64,000 bases of DNA from a bacterium. Its GTDB lineage: Bacteria; Bacteroidota; Ignavibacteria; Kapaibacteriales; UBA7675. The notes below the pieces were generated by a model that worked only from the letters and a program-made list of their open reading frames with translations, did not search any database and had not been told where the DNA came from. Where the stretch lies: the NCBI GenBank assembly GCA_030430495.1, contig JAUIKM010000004.1, positions 62,001 to 126,000 of the forward strand, given 5' to 3'. The translations under genes and the position numbers were made by a program. Positions 37,590 through 45,147 of the stretch are shown here, piece after piece; position 1 is the stretch's first letter, and every line of letters starts with the position of its first letter.

Positions 37590-37685
37590 GGAAAAAATCC
37601 TATGATGTTAAAGTGAATGAAACAATCTAAAAAGCCGCAACGCCGGAGGCATGTCTGTGCCCCCGAGCTACGATCTGTCTATTCA

Positions 37686-38096
37686 TCAGGAACATTTGAA
37701 TTCGACAGTGACGCGGATGCACAGGCGCGTGTCGCTGACGCAGTCGGCGGCGTAGCTGACCAGAACGCAGTCACCCTCATGGCAACCGTTCAGGCGACAA
37801 CACTCCATGAATTTGGCGCACACGCGGTCGGCCAGCTGACGCGCAAGTTGTTTAATGCGGTCTTCGCCAATCGACTTGCAGTCGTCTGTCAGGTAACACT
37901 GCGTATATGTCGCCACGCCGGAAATCGGGCAGTCGAAGTTGCCGCAGTCGATTGCAGGCGTGTAGTCGCCGTCGGGAATAACGTCGCCCTGAACCACGGC
38001 AACCGTGGCAGCGGGAGCGTTGTTGTCGGCGGCCTGAACAAAACCAAAAGAAATTGCCGCAACGGCAACAACGAGGAGGGAAAGAATGGTTTTCAT
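37686..38096 (-). CDS. Secreted Cys-rich protein, family member C
   Basis: 136 residues with signal peptide 'MKTILSLLVVAVAAISFGFV' and 12 Cys in the same order as member A ('CGNFDCPIS', 'TQCYLTDDC', 'VCAKFMECCRLNGCHEGDC', 'RLCI', 'FKCS'). First gene of the minus-strand trio. AGGAC SD about 6 bases before the ATG. Function unknown; no enzyme motif. Confidence 0.82.
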   Translation of the reverse strand: MKTILSLLVVAVAAISFGFVQAADNNAPAATVAVVQGDVIPDGDYTPAIDCGNFDCPISGVATYTQCYLTDDCKSIGEDRIKQLARQLADRVCAKFMECCRLNGCHEGDCVLVSYAADCVSDTRLCIRVTVEFKCS

Positions 38097-38150
38097 ACGG
38101 ATAGTCCTTACAGGAAAGGGATACTGAAAATTTGGTACTTAAACAAAAGA

Positions 38151-38182
38151 CGGCGGGCACTGCGCTTAAACACTACCCGCCG
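38151..38182 (-). terminator. Hairpin between the Cys-rich peptide and the Cys-rich trio
   Basis: CGGCGGG / CCCGCCG stem with T-rich flanks on both sides (TCTTTTGTTT on the minus strand). It separates the 51-residue peptide gene from gene C. Confidence 0.6.
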
Positions 38183-38187
38183 ATTTT

Positions 38188-38343
38188 TCATTTGCCACAC
38201 AACTCCCCGCTCGGACCGCAACAGACGCGGCCGTTTGTACAGCGGCAGGCGCAACGGCTGAAATTCGGGGCACAGTCATTAACCGTCGCGCAGACCATGC
38301 TGTCTGCGGTGAGAGCGGGATTAAACATGGGCGAATTTTTCAT
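38188..38343 (-). CDS. Small Cys-rich peptide (51 aa, 8 Cys), not secreted by a recognisable signal
   Basis: A short minus-strand frame from ATG 38343 to TGA at 38188-38190 encodes a 51-residue peptide. Residues 1-17 form a Cys-free leader ('MKNSPMFNPALTADSMV'). Residues 18-51 hold all eight Cys with spacing C-x5-C-x6-C-x-C-x-C-x5-CC-x6-C, ending 'CGPSGELCGK'. A GGGGA SD-like run lies about 11 bases upstream. No hydrophobic signal, so it is not like the trio downstream. Possibilities: a disulfide-rich or metal-binding miniprotein, or a leader-core precursor of a modified peptide (no modification enzyme is adjacent). Even Cys count, codon use and a terminator hairpin support a real gene. Confidence 0.5.
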   Translation of the reverse strand: MKNSPMFNPALTADSMVCATVNDCAPNFSRCACRCTNGRVCCGPSGELCGK

Positions 38344-39364
38344 TGGGCGTAGTTCCCCGGCAGGCGACGATGCTTCGCGCCCGGCGGGTGTGAGTCATTG
38401 TATTAAACGGGACATCCGGTTTGTGGACGGGCAAGGCGCGCCCGGCCGCATTCGTTAAACGGCATGGTGTGCCGTTGATGAGCGGTTAACGAACAGCGGC
38501 AAACAAACGTTCACCCCGAAGGATTTGAGCCGCGGGCCTCATTGAGAGCACGGACAGTCCACGGCACCTGCACGGCAGAGCCTCACGTGTGTTAACACCT
38601 TGTTAAACACGCGTAAATTCACCCGCCTTGTTTGTCGGAAATTGCACGGCTCCAGGCCCCGTTGCGGCGCAGTACCGCAACACGGTCATGAGAACTCATC
38701 TTGTGTTGTAGCCGGATTGTATCGATCGGGAATCCGACGTATTTGTGGCTTGATGCACGCGCAGACGGTCAAACCAATCGATACTGATACACGTTATATC
38801 GCCGACTGTGTCGGTTTGAGACTACGGCCCGTCTCTACAGCAGCGAAAAAAGGGAATAAACGAATAAGTGAATGGATGTTATGTTTATCCGGGCAGTGGT
38901 TTAAACACGTCCCAATGTTACAAAAGCAAGAACGAAGATGCAAGTACTTTTTACTTTTAATGCAAATTAAACTGTGGATGTATTACCGCGCCCCGAAGCC
39001 CACTTAACAGCCGACGCCGTCCACAAACCGGCCGGAACCGCCGTCACACCGGCGCATCGATCATTTGAAGTTGCAACGCATTTGAACGCAGCTCTTTTGA
39101 CATTCCGCCCTCCCGAAACATTCCGACGGCCGCCTCGGCGCTCTTCACCGCCGCTTACTCCTTCCCACGGCGTCAGGACGGCGGACACATGCGGCGCACG
39201 ATTGTTCCGTTCGCGCGCCGGAGTGACGTTCCCTGCGCCCGATTTCCGACTGACGCGCGAAAGTGGTATTTTCCCGCCGGGCAACACCCGCCGCGACCGA
39301 CCTGTTTCTCCTCTTTCGTCCGGCCGGGTGACATTATTACAGTCACGCTCCGAATCGATCGCAC
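38344..39364. other. Gene-poor interval before the second restriction locus
   Basis: About 1 kb without a convincing gene. It includes a small hairpin (AACGGCA/TGCCGTT, 38458-38476), a short AT-rich stretch (38840-38990) and the heptamer at about 38600. Frames here are Arg-rich shadows. The AT-rich stretch may hold the promoter of the following gene, but no clean TAnnTTTG with a matching -33 is visible. Confidence 0.5.
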
Positions 39365-42300
39365 ATGTCTTTAGAACTGAACCTGCTTCCTCCCGCTACG
39401 GCCCTCGAAACGGCGCATCGCAAACTGAACCTGCAGCGCAGCGAGGTGCAGCGCTTTCAGGGTTGTCTCGGCGCGTTTGTGAGCGGCATCGACGACGCCG
39501 AGACGGAGGAACACGCCAAAAATCGCCTGCGAACCTTTCTGAACGACGCATTCTACAAGGAGCGTCACGACATCAATACCAAGGGACGCACCGATCTGGT
39601 GATCCACAACGGCCCGACGTCCGACACGCGCGCCAGAGTGCTGATCGAAACCAAAAGTCCCGGCAACAGCAATGAAATGATCAGCGCGGCCAACCCCAAT
39701 CGCAAGGCCCTGCACGAACTCCTCCTCTACTACCTGCGCGAAGTCCACGACGAAAACAACATCGTCCTTGCCCGCCTTATCGTCAGCAACGCACATGAAT
39801 GGTTCATTTTTGACGCGGCCGAATTTGATGCGCTGTGCCGCGACGACAAAAAAGTCCTGAGCGAATTCAAGACCTGGAACGACGGCAAAAGCAGCCGCAG
39901 CCGAACCGACGACTTCTATCGCAATATCGCCGCGCCCTTTTTTGAACGCTGCGAGGCCGAGCTGGACGCCGTGTATTTCAAGATCGACGACTACGTCCGT
40001 CTTGATCCGGACCGCCGCGGCGATGCGCGCACACTGGCCGCGCTCTACAAAATACTGTCGCCGGTCTACCTGCTTAAACAAACGGTCGCAAATGACAGCA
40101 ACACGCTCAACAGCGACTTTTACCGCGAATTGCTCCACATCCTGGGGCTGAACGAAGTCGAGGAAAAAAGCGGCGGTAAACGGCGCGTGATTCAGCGGGT
40201 GGAAGAAGGCGAAGAACGACAAACCGGCGCCGTCATCGAAAACACCATCCTGCAACTGCGGGCCAAGTTGCCCGAACTCGGCGACGAACGCTACGCCGAG
40301 TTCGGCGACGACAAAGAAGAACAGTGTTTTAACATTGCGCTGGAGCTGGCGCTCACCTGGATCAATCGCATCCTCTTCCTCAAACTGCTCGAATCGCAGT
40401 TGCTGCGTTTTCACGGCGGAGACCGCAAATACCACTTTGTCAATACACAAACGCTGGGGGAATACGACGACGTCCAGGAATTGTTCAGCCAGGTGTTAAA
40501 CTGCCCGCGCGCCGATCGCGATGAAGACCTGCGCGCCAGATACGACCACATTCCCTACCTGAACAGTTCGCTCTTCCACGTGAGCAAACTCGAATCCGAC
40601 ACGATCACTATCGGCAGTCTGAACGACAAACGCGAGATTAAACTCTACGGACGCACGGTGCTGCGCGACGGCAAGGACAAAAGGCGCAGCGGTACAATGC
40701 GCACGCTGGCATATCTGCTGGAATTCCTTGACGCCTACGACTTTGCCACAGAAAACGAAGGCGAAGTACTGAAACGCCCCAAATCGCTGATCAGCGCGAC
40801 AGTGCTCGGCCTGATCTTTGAAAAAATCAACGGCTACCGCGAAGGCGCCGTCTACACGCCCGGTTTTATCACCATGTTTATGGCGCGCGAGTCCCTGCGC
40901 CTCTGCGTGCTGCACCGCTTCAACGAGACCTACGACTGGCATTGCAAAGACCTGGAGCAATTGCGCGATCACATGCTGCGGCAGGACATTGACGCGGCCG
41001 ACGCCAACAAACTGGTGGACGACATCAAAATCTGCGATCCGGCCGTCGGTTCGGGGCACTTTCTCGTGAGTGTGTTAAACGAACTTATCGCCGTCAAATC
41101 CGAACTGCGAATCCTCTGTGACGAGGAAGGACGCCCGCTGCCCATTCAATGCACAGTCATCAACGACGAACTGGCCGTCGACTGGCGCGACACTCAGGAC
41201 AACTTTGTGTACGGCGTCAACAGCAAAGGCGGAAAACGCGGCGTGGACAACGACGTGCAGCGCGTGCAGACCGCTCTGTTTAACAACAAACGCCGCGCAA
41301 TTGAAAACTCGCTCTTCGGCGTGGACATCAACTCCAACTCGGCCAATATCTGCCGCCTGCGCCTGTGGATCGAACTGCTTAAACACGCTTATTACATTCC
41401 CGCCGACAACTACGGCGACCTGGAAGTGCTGCCCAACATCGACATCAATATCAAAGTCGGCAATTCGATCATCAGTCGTTTTGATCTCGATGAACCGCTG
41501 GCCACGATGGCCAGCGCCAGCATTAAACAGATCGAGCTTTACCTGACCTACGTCGAGACCTACAAATCCAGCCGCGACTGGATAGCCAAACACAAGTTGT
41601 TGGAGCAGATTGAAGGCATTAAACAGGCCTTCAGCAATTTCCTGTCGCAGAACGACCCGGACCTGGCGCGCTACCGGAAAGCGGCGGCGCAACTGTACGA
41701 TCTGGAACTGGCCGAAGACGGCTTGTTCAACAGCGACAAAAAAGACGCTAAAAAGGACGAGAAACGCGAAGCCAAAATCGCCAAATTGCGTCTACAGGTT
41801 GCAGAACTCAAAGAAAAAGTCGAGGAAAAACGCAGCGGCAAACTCCTGCACAAATCCTTTGAGTGGCGTTATGAATTCCCCGAACTGCTCGACGCGACCT
41901 ACACGTTCAAGGGTTTTGACCTGATCCTGGCCAACCCGCCCTACATCCGCCAGGAGGAAATCCGCGAAATCAAGCCGCTGTTAAAAGAGCGCTACGAGAG
42001 CTACAGCGGTACGGCCGACATCTTTGTCTACTTTTTTGAGCGCGCGGTCGACCTGCTCAGGACCGGCGGCGTTATGGCTTTTATCACGGCCAACAAATAC
42101 ATGCGCGCCGGCTACGGCGAAAAGATCCGCGAATTCCTGAGCGAACAAGTGCAGATCGATCGCCTGATCGACTTCGGCGACGCGCAGGTTTTTGAAGAGG
42201 CGACGGCTTATCCCAGCATCCTGATCGCCGAGAAAATCCCGCCGGACGCGGATCACGACATCCTGGCGCACAACTGGTCGGCCACAAGCGATCTTAAACA

Positions 42301-43177
42301 GGCCCACAAAATTCTGCGCGACGAACATTTCAACCTGCCGCAGTCGAGCCTGCGCGGCGACGGCTGGCGGCTGGAATCGCGCGAATCCCTGGCCCTGCTC
42401 GACAAACTGCGGAGCAAGGGCAGGCCGCTGGGGGAACTGGTTCAGGGCAAAATGTACCGTGGAATTTTAACGGGTTTCAACGAGGCTTTTGTGATCGACG
42501 CGGCGACGCGGCAGGCCCTGATTGATGAAGATGCATCGGCGGCGGAGATCATCAAACCCTGGCTGCGCGGCCGCGATGTTAAACGCTGGCGCGTGGAGTA
42601 CTCCGGCCTCTACATTATCTTTACGCGTCGCGGCATAGACATCGACGCATATCCCTCCGTCAAACGCCATCTGGAACAATACAAACAGCGTCTGACGCCG
42701 GGCATCAAGGGCGGTCGCAAACCGGGCAGTTACAAATGGTATGAATTGCAGGATGCAATTGACTACTGGCAGGAGTTTGAGAAGCCGAAGATTATTTACC
42801 CGGACATCGCACACAAGTGCGAGTTTTCCATCAGCACTGATTCAGAATATTGTGATTGTACAATATTTCTGATACCCGATCACTCCTATTATCTTGCCGC
42901 TTTGTTAAATTCGAATCTGATTCAGTACTTGATCCCAAAAATAACGCCGACTATTCGAGGCGGATATATGAGGTTCAAAACAATTTACCTCTGTCAATTG
43001 CCTGTGGTTTCCTCTGATCCGGCGATGCAAATTCGAATTGAACTGCTGGCAAAAGAGATTGAGAAATCTCCGGGAGAATCCACGGAATTGGAAACCCAAC
43101 TTAACGCCGAGGTCTACAAACTCTACGACCTGACGCCGGCGGAAATCAAATTGATTGAATCCGAAATTTCAGCCTGA
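39365..43177 (+). CDS. Type IIG (Eco57I-like) restriction-modification fusion enzyme
   Basis: 1270 residues. Order: nuclease-like N-terminal domain (about 20-190) with a PD-(D/E)xK pattern, 'GRTDLVIHNG' followed by 'RVLIETKSPG' (Asp … Glu-x-Lys); a helical linker; adenine methyltransferase core with SAM motif 'ICDPAVGSGHFLVSVLNE' and catalytic 'LANPPYIRQEE' (NPPY); and a target-recognition domain (about 1040-1250, 'PTIRGGYMRFKTIYL') similar to TaqI-type specificity domains. One polypeptide both cuts and methylates. Together with the next gene it is the second restriction system of the window. ATG 39365 opens the conserved N-terminus. Recognition sequence not readable. Confidence 0.87.
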   Translation: MSLELNLLPPATALETAHRKLNLQRSEVQRFQGCLGAFVSGIDDAETEEHAKNRLRTFLNDAFYKERHDINTKGRTDLVIHNGPTSDTRARVLIETKSPGNSNEMISAANPNRKALHELLLYYLREVHDENNIVLARLIVSNAHEWFIFDAAEFDALCRDDKKVLSEFKTWNDGKSSRSRTDDFYRNIAAPFFERCEAELDAVYFKIDDYVRLDPDRRGDARTLAALYKILSPVYLLKQTVANDSNTLNSDFYRELLHILGLNEVEEKSGGKRRVIQRVEEGEERQTGAVIENTILQLRAKLPELGDERYAEFGDDKEEQCFNIALELALTWINRILFLKLLESQLLRFHGGDRKYHFVNTQTLGEYDDVQELFSQVLNCPRADRDEDLRARYDHIPYLNSSLFHVSKLESDTITIGSLNDKREIKLYGRTVLRDGKDKRRSGTMRTLAYLLEFLDAYDFATENEGEVLKRPKSLISATVLGLIFEKINGYREGAVYTPGFITMFMARESLRLCVLHRFNETYDWHCKDLEQLRDHMLRQDIDAADANKLVDDIKICDPAVGSGHFLVSVLNELIAVKSELRILCDEEGRPLPIQCTVINDELAVDWRDTQDNFVYGVNSKGGKRGVDNDVQRVQTALFNNKRRAIENSLFGVDINSNSANICRLRLWIELLKHAYYIPADNYGDLEVLPNIDINIKVGNSIISRFDLDEPLATMASASIKQIELYLTYVETYKSSRDWIAKHKLLEQIEGIKQAFSNFLSQNDPDLARYRKAAAQLYDLELAEDGLFNSDKKDAKKDEKREAKIAKLRLQVAELKEKVEEKRSGKLLHKSFEWRYEFPELLDATYTFKGFDLILANPPYIRQEEIREIKPLLKERYESYSGTADIFVYFFERAVDLLRTGGVMAFITANKYMRAGYGEKIREFLSEQVQIDRLIDFGDAQVFEEATAYPSILIAEKIPPDADHDILAHNWSATSDLKQAHKILRDEHFNLPQSSLRGDGWRLESRESLALLDKLRSKGRPLGELVQGKMYRGILTGFNEAFVIDAATRQALIDEDASAAEIIKPWLRGRDVKRWRVEYSGLYIIFTRRGIDIDAYPSVKRHLEQYKQRLTPGIKGGRKPGSYKWYELQDAIDYWQEFEKPKIIYPDIAHKCEFSISTDSEYCDCTIFLIPDHSYYLAALLNSNLIQYLIPKITPTIRGGYMRFKTIYLCQLPVVSSDPAMQIRIELLAKEIEKSPGESTELETQLNAEVYKLYDLTPAEIKLIESEISA

Positions 43178-43203
43178 CACGTTTACTCCGCGGGAGCACG
43201 AGA

Positions 43204-44325
43204 ATGAGCATTAAACATACCCTCGAACAGATCCGGCAAAAGTTCACAAGCCCGGATTTCGGCGTCAAGGAAATGGAAATTCGCCAGGGCGCGGTCCTGC
43301 CCCTGTTGGCGGAGATGGGCTGGAACGTTTTTGACACAACGGGCAGCGTCAAACCCGAGTACACCGTCGAAATGGAAGGCCAGAACAAACGCTCGGTCGA
43401 CTTTGCGCTCTACGGCGAGTTTATCAAAATGCCTTTTGCGCTGATCGAAACAAAAAAGCGCGGCGACGTGCTGAAGGCCGAAGATCAGCTTTTTGAATAT
43501 CTCTACCGCGAAGGCGCGCCGCTGGCGATCATCACCGACGGACGCAAGTGGCACCTCTACTGGACAACCGGCCCCGTTAAGTACAAAGAGCGCCTGTTTT
43601 ATTCCTGCGACATCTGCGACGACAATCTCGATGAGATTGCGGCCATGCTGCCGACTTTCCTGGGCTTTAAACAGGTGCGCAGCGGCAAGGCCGAGGAAGC
43701 CATTCGAAGGGAATACGACAAAAAATCATCCGACTCGCGCATTGCCGAAGTACTGGGCGAACTCTGGCCGGCCACGATTAAACAACACCTGCCGCAGCTC
43801 ATCACAACGTTTAACGAACTGACGCGCAGCGAACTCAATGCCGTGGCGAGCGAAACGCTGTTGAAGGAACACTTCAACAATCTCTACGGCCTGGACCTCA
43901 GCTCGGCGGATCTCGACGTCGGCAACGCGCTCCCAAAAACGCAGCTTAAACAGAAAAGCGGCGCGGCGAAACAAGCTGAGGCATCCACGGCGCAAATTTC
44001 GCCTGCAAGCGGCTTCACATTGATGGGGCACCACTTCCCCGCCAACAGCGCGATTGACGCGTTAAAACAGGTCTATGAACAGCTGGAAGCGCGGGACTCG
44101 AACTGGCCCGAGCGAATGGCAGCTCTGCAGAAAAGCAAGCGACGTCCGGCCATCAGCCCAACACCAGATGTTTACATGAGCACCCAGCGCAAGAATTACC
44201 GCAAGCTATCCTTCGGCTGGTGGATGGACACAAACTTCTCGGTCAGCAGCATCAAGAAGTTGGTAAAAACAGCCTGCTCCGTCGCCGGCCTGAAGTTCGG
44301 CACGGACCTGCAACTGCATTTCTGA
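43204..44325 (+). CDS. HsdR-N-like PD-(D/E)xK nuclease protein
   Basis: 373 residues, 26 bases after the type IIG enzyme. The N-terminal half resembles the type I restriction R-subunit N-domain: 'RQGAVLPLLAEMGWNVFDTT', then 'SVDFALYGEFIKMPFALIETKKRG' (Asp … Glu-x-Lys nuclease core; quoted in shortened form), 'PLAIITDGRKWHLYW'. The C-terminal half (about 260-373, 'SIDALKQVYEQLEARDSNWP' and 'FGWWMDTNFSVSSIKKLV') is unrecognised and may bind DNA or the partner enzyme. No helicase motifs follow, so it is not a full HsdR. It probably supplements the type IIG enzyme or acts as a second nuclease. Confidence 0.75.
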   Translation: MSIKHTLEQIRQKFTSPDFGVKEMEIRQGAVLPLLAEMGWNVFDTTGSVKPEYTVEMEGQNKRSVDFALYGEFIKMPFALIETKKRGDVLKAEDQLFEYLYREGAPLAIITDGRKWHLYWTTGPVKYKERLFYSCDICDDNLDEIAAMLPTFLGFKQVRSGKAEEAIRREYDKKSSDSRIAEVLGELWPATIKQHLPQLITTFNELTRSELNAVASETLLKEHFNNLYGLDLSSADLDVGNALPKTQLKQKSGAAKQAEASTAQISPASGFTLMGHHFPANSAIDALKQVYEQLEARDSNWPERMAALQKSKRRPAISPTPDVYMSTQRKNYRKLSFGWWMDTNFSVSSIKKLVKTACSVAGLKFGTDLQLHF

Positions 44326-44344
44326 GGGAACAAAAACGGACTCG

Positions 44345-44400
44345 GACCGCTTTGAGTTCTCACCTGCGGTTCGCCCTCAGGCTCTTATGACTTTTTTGTT
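44345..44400 (+). repeat. Dispersed repeat copy 4 (diverged)
   Basis: GACCGCTTTGAG…CTCAGGCTCTTATGAC: same ends, changed middle (TTCTCACCTGCGGTTCGC). Confidence 0.7.
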
Positions 44401-44502
44401 AATCGCCGAGCGACGGGTTTAACACTTTCAACCGGTTTTCAACTGATCGGTTTGTGGACTTTAAACAGACTTGAGACTCAGGGGTTTGCGGCTCGGTGGT
44501 TA

Positions 44503-44556
44503 ACAAGATCATCATGGAGCCTGAGACCGCCGCGCAAGCAAGGGCTCAAAGCGGTC
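44503..44556 (-). repeat. Dispersed repeat copy 5
   Basis: On the minus strand GACCGCTTTGAGCCCTTGCT…GGTCTCAGGCTCCATGAT; core almost as in copies 1 and 2. Opposite orientation to copy 4. Confidence 0.8.
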
Positions 44557-45080
44557 AGGGAAATTCACCGCACAGAAAAAACAATCCGCCGTCCGCCAAC
44601 CTTTTGCGCGCCCCGCGGTACTTAACGGCATACAAGGCACAAACGCCGTGGCAGCGCCGCGGAATTTACACAAAGCGCATGCAAACGGACGCAGCGCACG
44701 CGCCCCTTGAACAGTCGAGTGCACAGGCACGCTTAACAAACGGACGACGCGCGGGCAGGACGCGAACAGCGCGCCAATCAGGCCCCGCAAGGGACAACTG
44801 ACAGAGGAAGCGTCAGGAACGACGCTCCCGTCTCGTACCTGAAACCCCGAACGCCCCCAAACCGATCGGGGTTTTCAGGGTTTAAAGCCTTCGCCGTCGC
44901 CTGGAATCCAGCGCGGCTCACGTCGTTGAATTTTCGTCAGCGCTTTGCGCCCTGATGGTCCAAAGCTCCTGCGTAGTGTTGCGTATTTTTGCCCTTCAAC
45001 TTCAATTCCTCCGCTCCCGGCACAACAACCTTCATGCCGCCCCACCCCGAGCCTGGCGGCTCTCTTTGCCACGGAGTCCG

Positions 45081-45088
45081 TATATTTG
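45081..45088 (+). promoter_or_regulatory. TATATTTG -7 element before the TPR-HTH regulator
   Basis: Perfect TAnnTTTG box, 60 bases before ATG 45148. No TTTG at 19-21 bases upstream, so it is incomplete. Confidence 0.45.
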
Positions 45089-45147
45089 CCTTCCCCGGCC
45101 TCCCGGGCGCGAAATCTACAGTCGTTCAGTTCGCACTTCTCCCGTCA

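Larger units (their letters stand above)
44326..45147. other. Gene-free interval with an inverted pair of dispersed repeats
   Basis: Holds repeat copies 4 (plus) and 5 (minus), 44345-44556, which face each other and could pair in a transcript. Also the heptamer at 44417 and a hairpin (AACCCCGA / TCGGGGTT, 44845-44877). Candidate -7 boxes for the regulator lie at 44984 (TATTTTTG) and 45081 (TATATTTG). No credible gene. Confidence 0.55.

Noticed and set aside
36547-38261. Plus-strand frames opposite the Cys-rich trio
   Set aside because: The minus strand gives three proteins with signal peptides and a shared Cys core; the plus-strand frames show no common pattern.
38600-39007. Plus-strand frame in the gap before the type IIG enzyme
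   Set aside because: No SD, odd composition, no family pattern; left as gene-poor DNA.
44345-44556. Inverted repeats as ends of an insertion sequence
   Set aside because: Only about 100 bases between them, no transposase, and the same unit occurs singly elsewhere.
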